A DNA stretch of 64,000 bases, taken from contig NZ_JAJUXI010000009.1 of NCBI RefSeq assembly GCF_021390515.1, positions 124,001 through 188,000 of the forward strand, written 5' to 3'. The DNA comes from Dyadobacter sp. CY326. Lineage in GTDB: Bacteria > Bacteroidota > Bacteroidia > Cytophagales > Spirosomataceae. Below the pieces are notes generated by a model. That model was given only the letters and a program-made list of their open reading frames with translations, did no database searches and had not been told where the DNA came from. Of this stretch, positions 25,801 to 34,893 are shown one piece after another. A program made the position numbers and the translations under genes. The first letter of the stretch is position 1. Each line of letters begins with the position of its first letter.

Positions 25801-26172
25801 AAACAATTGGCGAGCATAATCCTGGAAAATAAAGGAAACTTCAAATTTCAACTGCACGAACTTCCCGAAGAAGCACAGATTTCGAGAGTAAGCGCCATTA
25901 TTCCGCTTAAAATGGATGCGGACAACAAAACCGACTTGCTGCTAGCCGGTAACTTTTCGTGCTATCGTGTACAGCTTGGACCTTGCGACGCATCTGTTGG
26001 TGTAGCCTTGCGGCAGGTTGCACCATTCAAGTTTGAAGTTGTTGATCCGATGCAATCCGGATTTTGGGCATCGGGCGAAATCAGAAATGCAGTGCAGTTA
26101 AACGATATGCGTATAGTACTATCCGTTAACGATGCAGAGCCAGTTGTATTTGAGCAAACCGGAAAGAGATGA
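22810..26172 (+). CDS. CRTAC1-like FG-GAP/VCBS repeat protein with ASPIC/UnbV domain
   Basis: The 1120-residue secreted protein (signal ending RPSRSQA) carries two sets of FG-GAP/VCBS calcium-binding repeats. Examples are GDFNNDGAPDLFISGN, ADVNGDGLLDIYV, FDYDKDGDLDMFL and ADLDNDGWKDLLITNGY in the first half, and FDADKDGDPDLYIVSGG and ADIDGDGDLDLFVGGRA in the second. Between them, near 535-600, is an ASPIC/UnbV segment (FGSKVWVYTNG...FGLGKNAKIDSVKVVWPSG). This is the Bacteroidota version of CRTAC1, a large extracellular propeller protein usually encoded near SusC/SusD. Its stop overlaps the next start by 4 bp, so the two products are translationally coupled. The role is unknown; substrate binding on the surface is likely. 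Confidence 0.88.
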   Translation: MGKLYVFLILVISLLGASRPSRSQALFTLLSPKDTKVNFINKIEENDSLHIFRYEYLYNGNGIGIGDFNNDGAPDLFISGNTVPNKLYINKLANGKISFEDISKKAKVEGNGTWATGVSVADVNGDGLLDIYVCHSGFFRKLSDRNNELFVNQGIKNGVPVFKEMAVEVGLNAIGSQSTQAAFFDYDKDGDLDMFLLNHSNHTVNPFLNTRQMRATPNPYYGNRLFENISDNGKLKFKDITQKAGIINNALNFGLSVIVADINQDGWPDLYTTSDYTEVDCYYVNNKNGTFTESLKKSFTHVSKFSMGADVSDFNNDGKPDVLTLDMLPEDNHRQKLLKGPDVYDQYHLLLDSGYYHQNMRNMLHLNRGTDAEGNVRFSEIGQMAGVSNTDWSWAGLMADLDNDGWKDLLITNGYLRDFTNMDFLKYTVADEQMKEVGKGNLNFKTYSLVQKMPSNKLKNYLFRNTADASKQFAFEDVSKKWGFNEDAVSNAAAYADFDGDGDLDIVISNINEPVSIYQNNSEQKGLTIKLSGSGKNTQAFGSKVWVYTNGTMQYAELYPVRGYQATVTTDLHFGLGKNAKIDSVKVVWPSGKATMLINPTEKIIALKEVDAQEEGITGEAVTKTLMQKISAESIGIDFIHHENEFVDFKVEVLLPYQLSKLGPAVAKADVNGDDLEDLFFGGASNQFSVLYLQKADGKFEGSAAQPWRQNVACEEVNALFFDADKDGDPDLYIVSGGNEFEDQAPEYRDHLYLNDGKGNFHEEVLALPSMKNPKQCAVSADIDGDGDLDLFVGGRAVPGSFPMAARSYILRNDSQGNNVKFTDVTNDWSKDLLNPGMVTGALFEDLNGDKKPDLMLVGDWMAVNVYENKGNAFEKQSPKELENTDGMWAAIVPVDLDNDGDMDFVLGNGGLNSQYKASPEKPVTIYFDDFDKNGVVDPVCTYYIGDKSYPMFSRDEMLDQMPALKRKYTNYALYADATIDDIFGKEAVENSKKVYCKQLASIILENKGNFKFQLHELPEEAQISRVSAIIPLKMDADNKTDLLLAGNFSCYRVQLGPCDASVGVALRQVAPFKFEVVDPMQSGFWASGEIRNAVQLNDMRIVLSVNDAEPVVFEQTGKR

Positions 26173-27482
26173 GCGTAAGATTGACATGGGGTGTGTTGGT
26201 AACATTGCTTTTCGGACATCATTTATCAAGTTTTGCAACCGTGTCAGGTCCTTCTCCAAGGCTGTTGCACCGAGCGGAAAAAAACCTCACCCGTGCCATT
26301 GTGCATGATATTTTTTCGCCACCCGTTGCAAGCCGCATTTATCTTTACGCCAATGTCGCCGCCTACGAAACCCTCATTATGCGCGACAACAACTATCGAA
26401 CGCTGCACGGACAAATTAACGGTTTTCCGAATGTTACTAGCGTGAAAAAAGATACGAAAGTTAACTATGAACTCGCGGCCGTTTACGCATTTTTCAGAAC
26501 AGGTGGAAGGCTGGTTTTTTCCGAACATTTGCTCTTAGACAGCATTAAGGTCATTTTAGATGACTTTCAGGAAAAAGACACGTTGGTTTACAGCAACTCT
26601 TTAAGGCTTGGGCAAGCCGTCAGCGACAGCATTTTGACCTGGTCTGCAAAGGATAATTATGCATTAACCAGAGCAAAGCGGCGTTACACTTACAGCAAGC
26701 AAAAAGGAAAATGGACGCCCACGCCACCCGGATTTATCGATGCCGTGGAGCCATATTGGAGTCAGATCCGCCCGGTTAGCCTGGATTCTGCGGCCCAGTT
26801 TAAGCCCATTCCTCCGCCGGTTTTCAGCACAGATACAGCAAGTTTATTTATGAAAGAGGTGCGAGAAGTTTACAATGTTACCAAACGATTAAGCAAAGAA
26901 GAAATCCTGGTCGCGAGCTTTTGGGATTGCAATCCGTTTTATCTTAACACGCAAGGTCACCTTAATTTTGCAACAAAAAAGCTCTCGCCCGGCGGACATT
27001 GGATATCCATCGCAGGGCAAGCAACGGAAAGCAAAAACACGAACTGGACCGAGACAACAGCCACTTACATGCTTACGTCAATGGCCCTTTTTGACGGATT
27101 TATAAGTTGCTGGGACGAAAAATATAGAAGTCAGTTCATCCGCCCCGAAACGGTTATCAATGCGTATATCGACGAAAATTGGCGCCCTATGCTGCAAACG
27201 CCCCCCTTTCCGGAATATACAAGCGGGCACAGCGTCATTTCCACAGCTGCTGCCGTTGTGCTCACCGCAATATTGGGAGAGAACTTTGCGTTTGAAGACC
27301 ATACCGAAACAGATTACGGCCTGCCGGTCAGGAATTTCAAATCTTTCAGGGATGCTTGCGACGAAGCGGCTATCAGTCGCTTATACGGAGGAATACATTA
27401 CAGGTCTGCCATCGTGAACGGACAGGTGCAGGGCGAGCGGATTGGGCAGCATTTACTTTCCAAAATAAAGGTCAAACGTTAA
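26169..27482 (+). CDS. Vanadium-dependent haloperoxidase-like protein (PAP2 superfamily)
   Basis: The 437-residue exported protein (hydrophobic N-terminus ending SSFA) shows PAP2/vanadium haloperoxidase motifs. These are FPEYTSGHSVISTAAA near residue 345, with the SGH core, and AISRLYGGIHYRSA near 400, with the Arg and the His that would bind vanadate or phosphate. Lys and Arg in the first motif (RSQFIRPETVIN region) are plausible. Members oxidise halides or act as phosphatases; the two cannot be separated by motif alone. It overlaps the FG-GAP gene by 4 bp (ATGA), ends the operon, and is followed 200 bp later by susC. Confidence 0.83.
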   Translation: MSVRLTWGVLVTLLFGHHLSSFATVSGPSPRLLHRAEKNLTRAIVHDIFSPPVASRIYLYANVAAYETLIMRDNNYRTLHGQINGFPNVTSVKKDTKVNYELAAVYAFFRTGGRLVFSEHLLLDSIKVILDDFQEKDTLVYSNSLRLGQAVSDSILTWSAKDNYALTRAKRRYTYSKQKGKWTPTPPGFIDAVEPYWSQIRPVSLDSAAQFKPIPPPVFSTDTASLFMKEVREVYNVTKRLSKEEILVASFWDCNPFYLNTQGHLNFATKKLSPGGHWISIAGQATESKNTNWTETTATYMLTSMALFDGFISCWDEKYRSQFIRPETVINAYIDENWRPMLQTPPFPEYTSGHSVISTAAAVVLTAILGENFAFEDHTETDYGLPVRNFKSFRDACDEAAISRLYGGIHYRSAIVNGQVQGERIGQHLLSKIKVKR

Positions 27483-27682
27483 GATCGCCAAACAGTCTAC
27501 TTAGTTTGTATGTTTATTATTAATATTTTTTAATAAATGTTATGTTTTTGTTAATATTTATATTTATTTTGAAACATCAATACTTATGTTGTTTTAAAAC
27601 AGATCAGTAATTCTTAAAACGTCTTTTTTGAAATGCCTGAGTATCGGATTTAATCCACCTTTATTAACCACTAAAAGTTATC
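27483..27682 (+). promoter_or_regulatory. AT-rich upstream region of the SusC gene
   Basis: The 200 bp are strikingly AT-rich (runs such as TTATTATTAATATTTTTTAA) and hold no gene. They should contain the promoter of the SusC/SusD operon. No exact TAnnTTTG box was found. Confidence 0.45.
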
Positions 27683-30600
27683 ATGAGACAAAAGTTTACA
27701 AACTTAATCAGTCTGGTAACCCTGCTTCTCCTACTTGTCGGGAGCACATGGAGCATGGCCCAGGACAGAAAAACCGTTAGCGGAACGGTTCTAGACAAAG
27801 ATCAAAATCCTCTACCAGGAGTTTCTTATTTGGTAAAAGGATCTAACACGGGCGGTGCAACCGATGCAAATGGACAATTCAGCGTAAGTGTGCCTTCTGC
27901 CACTTCCGTGCTTGTTTTTTCATCAATTGGTTACATCAGCAAAGAAGTGGTTGTTGGCAATGCTAGCCAACTAACAGTGAACATTGAAGAAGACAACAAA
28001 ACGTTAAACGAAGTTGTCATTACCGGTTTTGGTATGACAACCGAAGCTAGAAAACTTGCTTACTCTGTACAATCCGTTCAGGGAAATGACATTACTCGGA
28101 CTGCGAACGCCAACATGGTGAACGCACTTCAGGGTAAAGTGGCGGGGGTTATGATCAATCAGGGAACGGGTGGTCCAATGTCCTCTTCACGTATCCGTAT
28201 CCGCGGTAATGCATCTTTAAGCCCTAATACACAGCCACTTTTTGTTGTGGATGGTGTTTTGATCCGCCCAGGAACGTCAGGTGCTGACTCATGGGGAGCT
28301 GCGCAGGATTTTGGTAACATTATGAAAAATATCAACCCGGACAACATTGAGTCTATGACGGTGTTGAAAGGTTCGGCTGCAAGTTCGCTTTATGGTTCTG
28401 AGGCTTTGAATGGTGTTGTGGTCGTTCAAACCAAAAAAGGACGTCAGGATAAAGGTTTGGGTGTTACTTACAACCACACTTCAACTTTTGAAACAGCTTA
28501 CAAATTCCTTGATCTGCAAAATGAATATGGTGCAGGTTTGAATTCCACATTTGCAACCGGTGCTGACGGTGTTCCGGAGGTGGATCGTGCAAACTTTCCT
28601 TTCTCCTATGGTCCCAAATTTGAAGGCCAGCAAGTGCGTGACCTCGACGGTCGTATGGTTGAGTGGAAAGCCAATGATCCTTTGAGCTTTTTCCAAACAG
28701 GAAAATACATTAACCACAACATTGCTATTGAAGGCGGTAACGAACGCAGCTCATTCCGTGCCTCGTTCTCTACTTTGAAAAATACGTCGATCATGGTTGC
28801 TGGAACGGAGTTGAAAAGAAACAACTTCAACATCCGCGGAACGCAGAAAATTGGTAAAATCCTGAATTTGGACGTAAGTGCGGATTACACGGACAACGAC
28901 ATGGTTAACCCCATTCGTCAAGGTGGGAATTACAACCCGGTTTTCCGTTTTGTGTACAACCGTCCACGCAGCATGGATATCGATTATTGGTCTAAAAACT
29001 ACATTGATCCCGTTGCTGGTGGTCGCCGCAGAGGAACAGCGGACCCTTACAACATTACTGAGTTCATGTTCCAGACGTTTGAATACAAACAATTCCGTAA
29101 TGAAAAAGTGTTTAGAGGAAACCTTGACTTAACCGGAAATATCACAGATTGGTTGAGCTTCCTGGTTCGTGGAAACGTACAGAACGAATTGTATACAGGC
29201 AGTAACGAACAAAGAGGAGATAATGTGAACTACTCTGGTGGAGAGTTCCGCACATATTCGGAAAACAAGACGCAGACTCGTTTCCAGGGTTTGGTCACTG
29301 CTACAAAGCAAATCGGAGAAAACTTTAATTTCAGCTTGTCTGCGGGTGGAGAAACCAACCGTTTGATCGGTGGTCGCAAGTTTGATATGAGAACAAATGG
29401 TGGTCTTCGTGTCCCTGATGTTTATTCTTTGTCAAACAGCATCAATATTTTGGTCACGGAAGGTAACTCGCTGACACCTTCGAAAAGAATTGATGCCCTT
29501 TACGCATATGGTGACCTTACTTACAAAGACGCGTTAACATTGAGCGCGAGCTATCGTACGGACTGGTCGTCAACATTGACTTATGCAAACGGAAGCGGTG
29601 ATTATATTTATTCATATCCTTCGGTTGGTTTGTCATGGATCGCCACTGAATCGCTTAAAGACCTGCCGTCATGGCTATCTTTTGGTAAACTGAGAGCCAG
29701 CCTTGGTTACACGGGTGGTGATACAGATGCATGGTCTACAAACCAGACAGGTGTTTATGAGCCAAAAGGCACTTACACGCAGCCGGACGGAAGTGTTGTA
29801 AACTGGTCTGGTTTCCGCGATAACATTCTTCCTAACTACGGCTTGAAAAACCGTTTGGCAAGAGAAGTTGAATTTGGTGCTGACATTCGTTTCTTCAACA
29901 ATCGATTGGGAATCGATGCGACAGTTTATAATAAGATCACCAAAAACGAAATTCTTAACCTGAGCACTACATCAGAGTCAGGTGTGAGCAGCAGAGTTGT
30001 TAATGCTGGTAGAATCCAGAATAAAGGGGTTGAGATCTTATTAACTGCTACGCCTATCAAAAAGGCTGATTTCGAATGGAATACAAGCATCAACTTCTCT
30101 CGTAACCGTAACAAAGTTCTGGAACTGGTTGAAGGAACAAACACCTATGAGCTAAATCTTGGTTTCGGAGCTGACATTAAATCAGTTGCGAGAGTTGGAA
30201 GAGATTATGGAACAATCATTACAGGTTACGGTTTTGCAACCTATGAATCAAGTGACGCTAATAATCCGGCAAATGGACAAAAAGTGATTGGATCAATTTC
30301 TGGTGAAGGTGGAATTGGTTATGTGCGTAATGGTGCTTACGGATCAAAAGCGGACAAAGAATTGGGATCAGTGATGGAGAAATTCCTGGCCAGCAATGTG
30401 AACAGCTTCCGCTACAAAAATTTCACTGCAACTGTTCAGGCTGATGCGAAGATCGGTGGGTTAATGTCTTCTGCAACGCACCAGTATGGTTCGTCAACAG
30501 GCGCATTCAAATTCACGCTTCCGGGAAGAGATCCTGAGCATGGCGGTGTTTCTTACACAGATGCTGAGGGAAATCCAAAAACAGACGGTATCATTCCGGA

Positions 30601-31021
30601 AGGCGTTTTGGCTGATGGATTCCAGGTTGTTGTAGACGGTGCTCCGAAAGATCTGGGTGGAATGTCATACGCAGACGCAGTTGCGGCTGGTTATGTAAAA
30701 CCAATTCCTGCTTATGCTTATTATTTGAACCTGACACAATGGTCATCCGGTATCCGCGAATATTCAACATTCGAAAACTCATGGGTTTCACTTCGTGAAG
30801 TTTCGATCGGCTACAATGTGCCTGCATCACTGCTTGGAAAAGCCAAAATACAGTCTCTACGCGTAAGCTTGGTAGGCCGTAACCTCGGTTACCTGTATCG
30901 TACTGCGAAAGATGGTATCAACCCAGAAGGTTTGTACAGCAACAAGGCGGGTGAGTTTATGGAATATGGTGGTCTGCCTTTCTCACGTAACCTAGGAGTT
31001 TCAGTTAGTGTAGGATTGTGA
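27683..31021 (+). CDS. SusC/RagA family TonB-dependent outer membrane receptor
   Basis: The 1112-residue protein has a signal peptide ending SMAQ and a carboxypeptidase-like regulatory domain (KTVSGTVLDKDQNPLPGVSYLVKG near 27). The SusC-type TonB box region follows (LNEVVITGFG near 110), then a plug with GKVAGVMINQGTGGP and SSRIRIRGNASLSPNTQPLFVVDG, and a beta barrel to the C-terminus. SusC proteins import glycans, peptides or other oligomers together with the lipoprotein SusD. The SusD gene starts 37 bp downstream. No ECF sigma factor pair is encoded next to it. The operon upstream (Cu-monooxygenase, CRTAC1, haloperoxidase) points to an oxidised or halogenated organic substrate only by association. 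Confidence 0.95.
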   Translation: MRQKFTNLISLVTLLLLLVGSTWSMAQDRKTVSGTVLDKDQNPLPGVSYLVKGSNTGGATDANGQFSVSVPSATSVLVFSSIGYISKEVVVGNASQLTVNIEEDNKTLNEVVITGFGMTTEARKLAYSVQSVQGNDITRTANANMVNALQGKVAGVMINQGTGGPMSSSRIRIRGNASLSPNTQPLFVVDGVLIRPGTSGADSWGAAQDFGNIMKNINPDNIESMTVLKGSAASSLYGSEALNGVVVVQTKKGRQDKGLGVTYNHTSTFETAYKFLDLQNEYGAGLNSTFATGADGVPEVDRANFPFSYGPKFEGQQVRDLDGRMVEWKANDPLSFFQTGKYINHNIAIEGGNERSSFRASFSTLKNTSIMVAGTELKRNNFNIRGTQKIGKILNLDVSADYTDNDMVNPIRQGGNYNPVFRFVYNRPRSMDIDYWSKNYIDPVAGGRRRGTADPYNITEFMFQTFEYKQFRNEKVFRGNLDLTGNITDWLSFLVRGNVQNELYTGSNEQRGDNVNYSGGEFRTYSENKTQTRFQGLVTATKQIGENFNFSLSAGGETNRLIGGRKFDMRTNGGLRVPDVYSLSNSINILVTEGNSLTPSKRIDALYAYGDLTYKDALTLSASYRTDWSSTLTYANGSGDYIYSYPSVGLSWIATESLKDLPSWLSFGKLRASLGYTGGDTDAWSTNQTGVYEPKGTYTQPDGSVVNWSGFRDNILPNYGLKNRLAREVEFGADIRFFNNRLGIDATVYNKITKNEILNLSTTSESGVSSRVVNAGRIQNKGVEILLTATPIKKADFEWNTSINFSRNRNKVLELVEGTNTYELNLGFGADIKSVARVGRDYGTIITGYGFATYESSDANNPANGQKVIGSISGEGGIGYVRNGAYGSKADKELGSVMEKFLASNVNSFRYKNFTATVQADAKIGGLMSSATHQYGSSTGAFKFTLPGRDPEHGGVSYTDAEGNPKTDGIIPEGVLADGFQVVVDGAPKDLGGMSYADAVAAGYVKPIPAYAYYLNLTQWSSGIREYSTFENSWVSLREVSIGYNVPASLLGKAKIQSLRVSLVGRNLGYLYRTAKDGINPEGLYSNKAGEFMEYGGLPFSRNLGVSVSVGL

Positions 31022-31058
31022 TCCTGAATTGTTACAGCCCATTCAAAATAAAATTGAT

Positions 31059-32753
31059 ATGAAATTTATAAAAACAAAAATACTCTTACTTGCCGCAGTA
31101 GGGTTCTTATATTCTTGCGAAAAGGAAGCGTTTGTAGACATAAACAAAAACCCGGACGCGTTGACGGAGATCCCGCCGCAAAACCAGTTTTTGCAAGCGA
31201 CACAGCAGATCCACAGCCAGGACTTTGAAGCATTCTATGACCTTTATCGTCGTATTATGCCCTGGATGCAATACAATACATTGCTTAACGGAAATCAGGG
31301 TTCATTTACATTGAACTCCGATAACTTCGCAAACCGTTACGGGCGTCTGTACAATGGTGTAGGCGACAGGCTTTACGATTTAGAGCAACTTGTTTCCAAA
31401 TTGGATGCAGCGGAACAGCCACGTTATGATCAGATGATCCAGATTTCAAGAATCCTTAGAGCATATTATGCATTCTACGTTTCTGATATCTACGGCGCTA
31501 TTCCTTACACTGAGGCGTTCCAGGGACGTTATGGTGGCACATTGCAACCTAAGTATGATACGCAGCAAGAGCTTTTTGCCAAATTGGACAGTGAGATCAA
31601 AACTGCTGTGGCAGCATTGAAAACAGCTCCATCAGCACCTCAGTATTCACTTGGCGCTTATGACCAATATTACAAAGGTGATCCTTTGAAATGGATCAAA
31701 GCGGCCAATGCATTGCGTTTGAGAATGGCTTTACGCGTTCAGAAAGCAGATGCAGCAGCTGGAAATGCAATCATTACTGATGTTTTGGCACAGCCAGCGA
31801 CAGATTTGATGAGCAGCAATGCAGATGCATGGATTTTTATCGGTAATGCCACATTTACAGGCGATGCCGGCGGTGGAAACTGGAACACAGACGAATTGAG
31901 AGCGCCAAAACCAATGGTAGATTTTATGTGGACCAAAAAAGATCCGCGCATCGATGCTTTCTTCACGCCAAACCAATATACACAGGCTAATATCAACTTG
32001 CTGATTGCTGAGAAACAACTTCCAGCTGGAACGACAGAAGGAAGGCGTTATGTAGGGAGCTTTACAAGCCCTGACGAGTCGAGACAAACTGCTAATGTTC
32101 AACGTTATTATACTGCAAAAACGATTAAATCTAACAGCCAGACTGTTGATACATTGTCATTCATTCAGCCTCGCTTATTTAACACAGGGAGAGCGGATGC
32201 AGCAGGAAATGCGGGAACAGGCCAATCTTACATTCCTGTGATCACTTACGCTGAATACTGCTTCATGCGTGCAGAAATTGCTGCGAAAACAACTGGGGCT
32301 GCAACTGCAAAAACATGGTATGAAGCGGGTGTGAAAAGCTCTCTTGATTTCTATAACGAAGTGGGTCAAAAATCACAGTTGACCAATTACACGCCAATGA
32401 CACCGGCTGAAATCACAGCTTACATGGCGCAACCAGACATTGCATTTGATGCTACAAAAGCAATGGATCAGATCGGAAGCCAAAGCTATCTTAACTTTAT
32501 GAAACAGCCACAAGAAGGTTGGGCATTGTACAAACGTACAGGTTACCCAAATCCAACTTCTGTTGTTCCATTGCCAAGATTAACATATCTGAACGTGCCG
32601 TTGACAATTCCACGTCGCGCTCCGATCACATTGCCTACGCAATCAGATCCTAACTACGCAAACAAAAAGGCAGCTTACGACGCCATGGCAGCATTGCCAG
32701 GCTTCGGAGACTTGACCAGCGCAGCAGGCCGTGTGTGGTGGGATAAGCCTTGA
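31059..32753 (+). CDS. SusD/RagB family surface lipoprotein
   Basis: The 564-residue protein begins MKFIKTKILLLAAVGFLYSC with the lipobox Cys at residue 20. This supports the ATG at 31059 over one at 31029. It has the SusD_2-type layout: helical TPR-like repeats, NRYGRLYNGVGDRLYDLEQL near 95, AYYAFYVSDIYGAIPYTEAF near 140, and the C-terminal TSVVPLPRLTYL region. SusD caps the SusC barrel and binds the substrate at the cell surface. It is co-transcribed with the SusC gene and closed by a strong terminator. Confidence 0.93.
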   Translation: MKFIKTKILLLAAVGFLYSCEKEAFVDINKNPDALTEIPPQNQFLQATQQIHSQDFEAFYDLYRRIMPWMQYNTLLNGNQGSFTLNSDNFANRYGRLYNGVGDRLYDLEQLVSKLDAAEQPRYDQMIQISRILRAYYAFYVSDIYGAIPYTEAFQGRYGGTLQPKYDTQQELFAKLDSEIKTAVAALKTAPSAPQYSLGAYDQYYKGDPLKWIKAANALRLRMALRVQKADAAAGNAIITDVLAQPATDLMSSNADAWIFIGNATFTGDAGGGNWNTDELRAPKPMVDFMWTKKDPRIDAFFTPNQYTQANINLLIAEKQLPAGTTEGRRYVGSFTSPDESRQTANVQRYYTAKTIKSNSQTVDTLSFIQPRLFNTGRADAAGNAGTGQSYIPVITYAEYCFMRAEIAAKTTGAATAKTWYEAGVKSSLDFYNEVGQKSQLTNYTPMTPAEITAYMAQPDIAFDATKAMDQIGSQSYLNFMKQPQEGWALYKRTGYPNPTSVVPLPRLTYLNVPLTIPRRAPITLPTQSDPNYANKKAAYDAMAALPGFGDLTSAAGRVWWDKP

Positions 32754-32782
32754 TCTTTTATTTTAGATTTAGTTAAAATGAC

Positions 32783-32813
32783 AAAAAGGAAGGCCGCCTG
32801 GCCTTCCTTTTTT
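32783..32813 (+). terminator. Rho-independent terminator after susD
   Basis: AAAAAGGAAGGC and GCCTTCCTTTTT form the stem with a short loop, followed by more T. Confidence 0.9.
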
Positions 32814-32933
32814 TATGGAAATTTTGCATGTGTCATTTATAAAAAGTCGCACCGCGACGAAACATTGGCAGCAAAATGATCATTATGACTGGGCGTTAAA
32901 TCTCGGAGGGATGCAATAACATTCAATCTGCTA

Positions 32934-33473
32934 TTAATCGAGCTTCATATTGATCAAACAACCAATGGCCTGCGTCTTGCTTTGCATTAGAGGATTGCCA
33001 TTCAATGTTGCTTCCAATGCATTTCTCAGATAACGCTCGGTTGCTTTCGGACGGCTTTTTCCTAATGCATAAAACCAATTGTCAATCGCTCCTTGGTAAA
33101 CGACGAGGCCACTTGCATCTAAAAGCACAACTTCTGGCATCACGGTCGCCTTATAGTGCGTTGCCTTACGTTGTTCAGGATCGGCGAAGCCAGGGAATGT
33201 TGCATTGTATTTTTTCAAAAAGTCTTTAATGTCTTCATTGCCGACCGTTTCCATCGGGAAATAAGCCTCGAAACTTACACCTTTGGCACTGTAATCGGTG
33301 TAAATGCTCTTGATTTCCTTCATATAAGCATTCGTTACCGGACATTCCGGATCAAGGAAAAGGATCACTTTTGCTGGCCCGGCAGATGAATGTTTTGGAA
33401 CGGGCTCACTTTCTGCTTGCGTAAAAGAAAACAGGTTAGCAAGCAGGATTAGGACAATGATCTTTCGCCACAT
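32934..33473 (-). CDS. Redoxin / thioredoxin-fold exported protein
   Basis: The 179-residue protein has a signal peptide (ending TQAES) and a thioredoxin-like core: KVILFLDPECPVTNAYMKEI near residue 35, FPGFADPEQRK near 92, ATVMPEVVLLDASGLVVYQG near 108 with the cis-Pro. The first Cys sits in ECPVTN rather than CxxC, a pattern of redoxin (AhpC/TSA-like) proteins. A second Cys lies near the C-terminus (AIGCLIN). Family members of this 'CPVxN' type often occur beside heme/copper-monooxygenase genes, as at 21455 here. It starts 14 bp after the argH stop on the same strand, so it may be transcribed from the argH promoter. Confidence 0.8.
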   Translation of the reverse strand: MWRKIIVLILLANLFSFTQAESEPVPKHSSAGPAKVILFLDPECPVTNAYMKEIKSIYTDYSAKGVSFEAYFPMETVGNEDIKDFLKKYNATFPGFADPEQRKATHYKATVMPEVVLLDASGLVVYQGAIDNWFYALGKSRPKATERYLRNALEATLNGNPLMQSKTQAIGCLINMKLD

Positions 33474-33487
33474 TTCTTGTTATCTGG

Positions 33488-34825
33488 TTAGTCCTGTAAC
33501 AATTTTTCCAATGCATTTGTCACCTTATCATATCCAAATGCAGCAATTTCCCGCTGCATCCGGTCCTGAATTTCAGCTGTTTGCAAATTGCCAATGCTTC
33601 CTTCATGCGTGTGTTTCAAATCACGGGGTGCAATGTAACTTCCGTCTCCAATCTCAGCACCAACTTGCCGATAAGCATCCCGGAATGGAACACCATTGAT
33701 CACCAGCTCATTCACCCGCTCAACGCTGAAAAGGAGGTCATATTTGGCATCATCCAGCAAGTTTTGTTTCACTTTCAAATTTTCGAGCATGAATGCGGCA
33801 ATGTCCAGGCAGTCCATAATCTCATCAAAAGCAGGCATTAAGATCTCTTTTAAAAGCTGCATATCCCGGTGATAACCAGACGGCAAATTGCTCAAAACCA
33901 TCGTCACTTCCATCGGCAACGCCTTCATCCGGTTGGTTTTGGCACGAAGTAATTCCGCCACATCCGGGTTCTTCTTGTGCGGCATAATGCTGCTGCCCGT
34001 CGTAAGGTCGTCGGGCAAAATGATGAAGCTGAAATTCTGACTGTTATAAAGACAAACGTCCATTGCCAAGCGCGAAACTGTCGCTGCTAATGAGGAAATG
34101 GCGGTTAATGCAGCCTGTTCCGTGCGTCCGCGGCTCATTTGCGCGTAAACCACATTGTGGTGCATGCCTTCGAAGCCCAGCAATTCCGTCGTTAATGTTC
34201 TGTTTAAAGGAAAAGAGGAGCCATAACCTGCGCCCGAGCCCAAAGGGTTGCGGTTAGCCAGGCGATAGGCAGCATTTAATTGAATTACATCATCGATCAA
34301 ACCTTCCGCATAAGCGCCAAACCAAAGACCATATGACGACGGCATGGCAATTTGCAAATGTGTATAACCGGGCAAAAGATCATTTTTATGCTCTTCTGAG
34401 CGCCTTACGAGCACATCGAACAGCTTTTCTGTGGCCTGGACAACTTCAAACAGTCGCGCGCGCGTATACAATTTCATATCCACCAGAACCTGGTCATTGC
34501 GCGAACGTCCGCTATGGATCTTCTTCCCAGTGTCGCCCAGTTTGCGGGTCAATTGCAATTCCACTTGCGAATGCACATCTTCCACGCCTTCTTCAATCAC
34601 AAATTCGCCTTGCTGGATTTGCGAATGGATCAGTTTGAGCTCCTGCTCCAATGCTGCAAGGTCATCGGCAGTCAGCAGTCCAATGGTTTCCAGCATTTTA
34701 GCATGTGCCAGATTACCCAACACGTCATATTCTGCCAGGTTAAGATCCATTTCCCGATCCCGCCCAACCGTAAATTTTTCGATTTTTTCAGAAGTAACCG
34801 TATTTTCCTTTTGCCAGAGTTTCAA
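33488..34825 (-). CDS. argH: Argininosuccinate lyase
   Basis: The enzyme splits argininosuccinate to arginine and fumarate. The fumarase-superfamily signature GSSIMPHKKNPD lies near residue 275, HSGRSRNDQVLVDM near 105 and TVGRDREMDL near 15. The annotated start is TTG at 34825 (445 residues, beginning as KLWQKE after the initiator), where ArgH proteins normally begin. The frame stays open upstream to an ATG at 34975, but those 50 codons resemble no ArgH sequence and run through a 20-bp palindrome. A TAAATTTG box on the minus strand at 34868-34875 would place transcription inside that extension. Confidence 0.92.
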   Translation of the reverse strand: MKLWQKENTVTSEKIEKFTVGRDREMDLNLAEYDVLGNLAHAKMLETIGLLTADDLAALEQELKLIHSQIQQGEFVIEEGVEDVHSQVELQLTRKLGDTGKKIHSGRSRNDQVLVDMKLYTRARLFEVVQATEKLFDVLVRRSEEHKNDLLPGYTHLQIAMPSSYGLWFGAYAEGLIDDVIQLNAAYRLANRNPLGSGAGYGSSFPLNRTLTTELLGFEGMHHNVVYAQMSRGRTEQAALTAISSLAATVSRLAMDVCLYNSQNFSFIILPDDLTTGSSIMPHKKNPDVAELLRAKTNRMKALPMEVTMVLSNLPSGYHRDMQLLKEILMPAFDEIMDCLDIAAFMLENLKVKQNLLDDAKYDLLFSVERVNELVINGVPFRDAYRQVGAEIGDGSYIAPRDLKHTHEGSIGNLQTAEIQDRMQREIAAFGYDKVTNALEKLLQD

Positions 34826-34867
34826 AGTGCACGTTGTAATTTGATGTAGAAGAATGGATTGATAAAG

Positions 34868-34875
34868 CAAATTTA
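34868..34875 (-). promoter_or_regulatory. -7 promoter box of argH
   Basis: Read on the minus strand this is TAAATTTG, an exact TAnnTTTG match 42 bp before the TTG start of argH. No good -33 box was seen at the expected distance. Confidence 0.5.
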
Positions 34876-34893
34876 CGAGTGATTGGGTATAAA

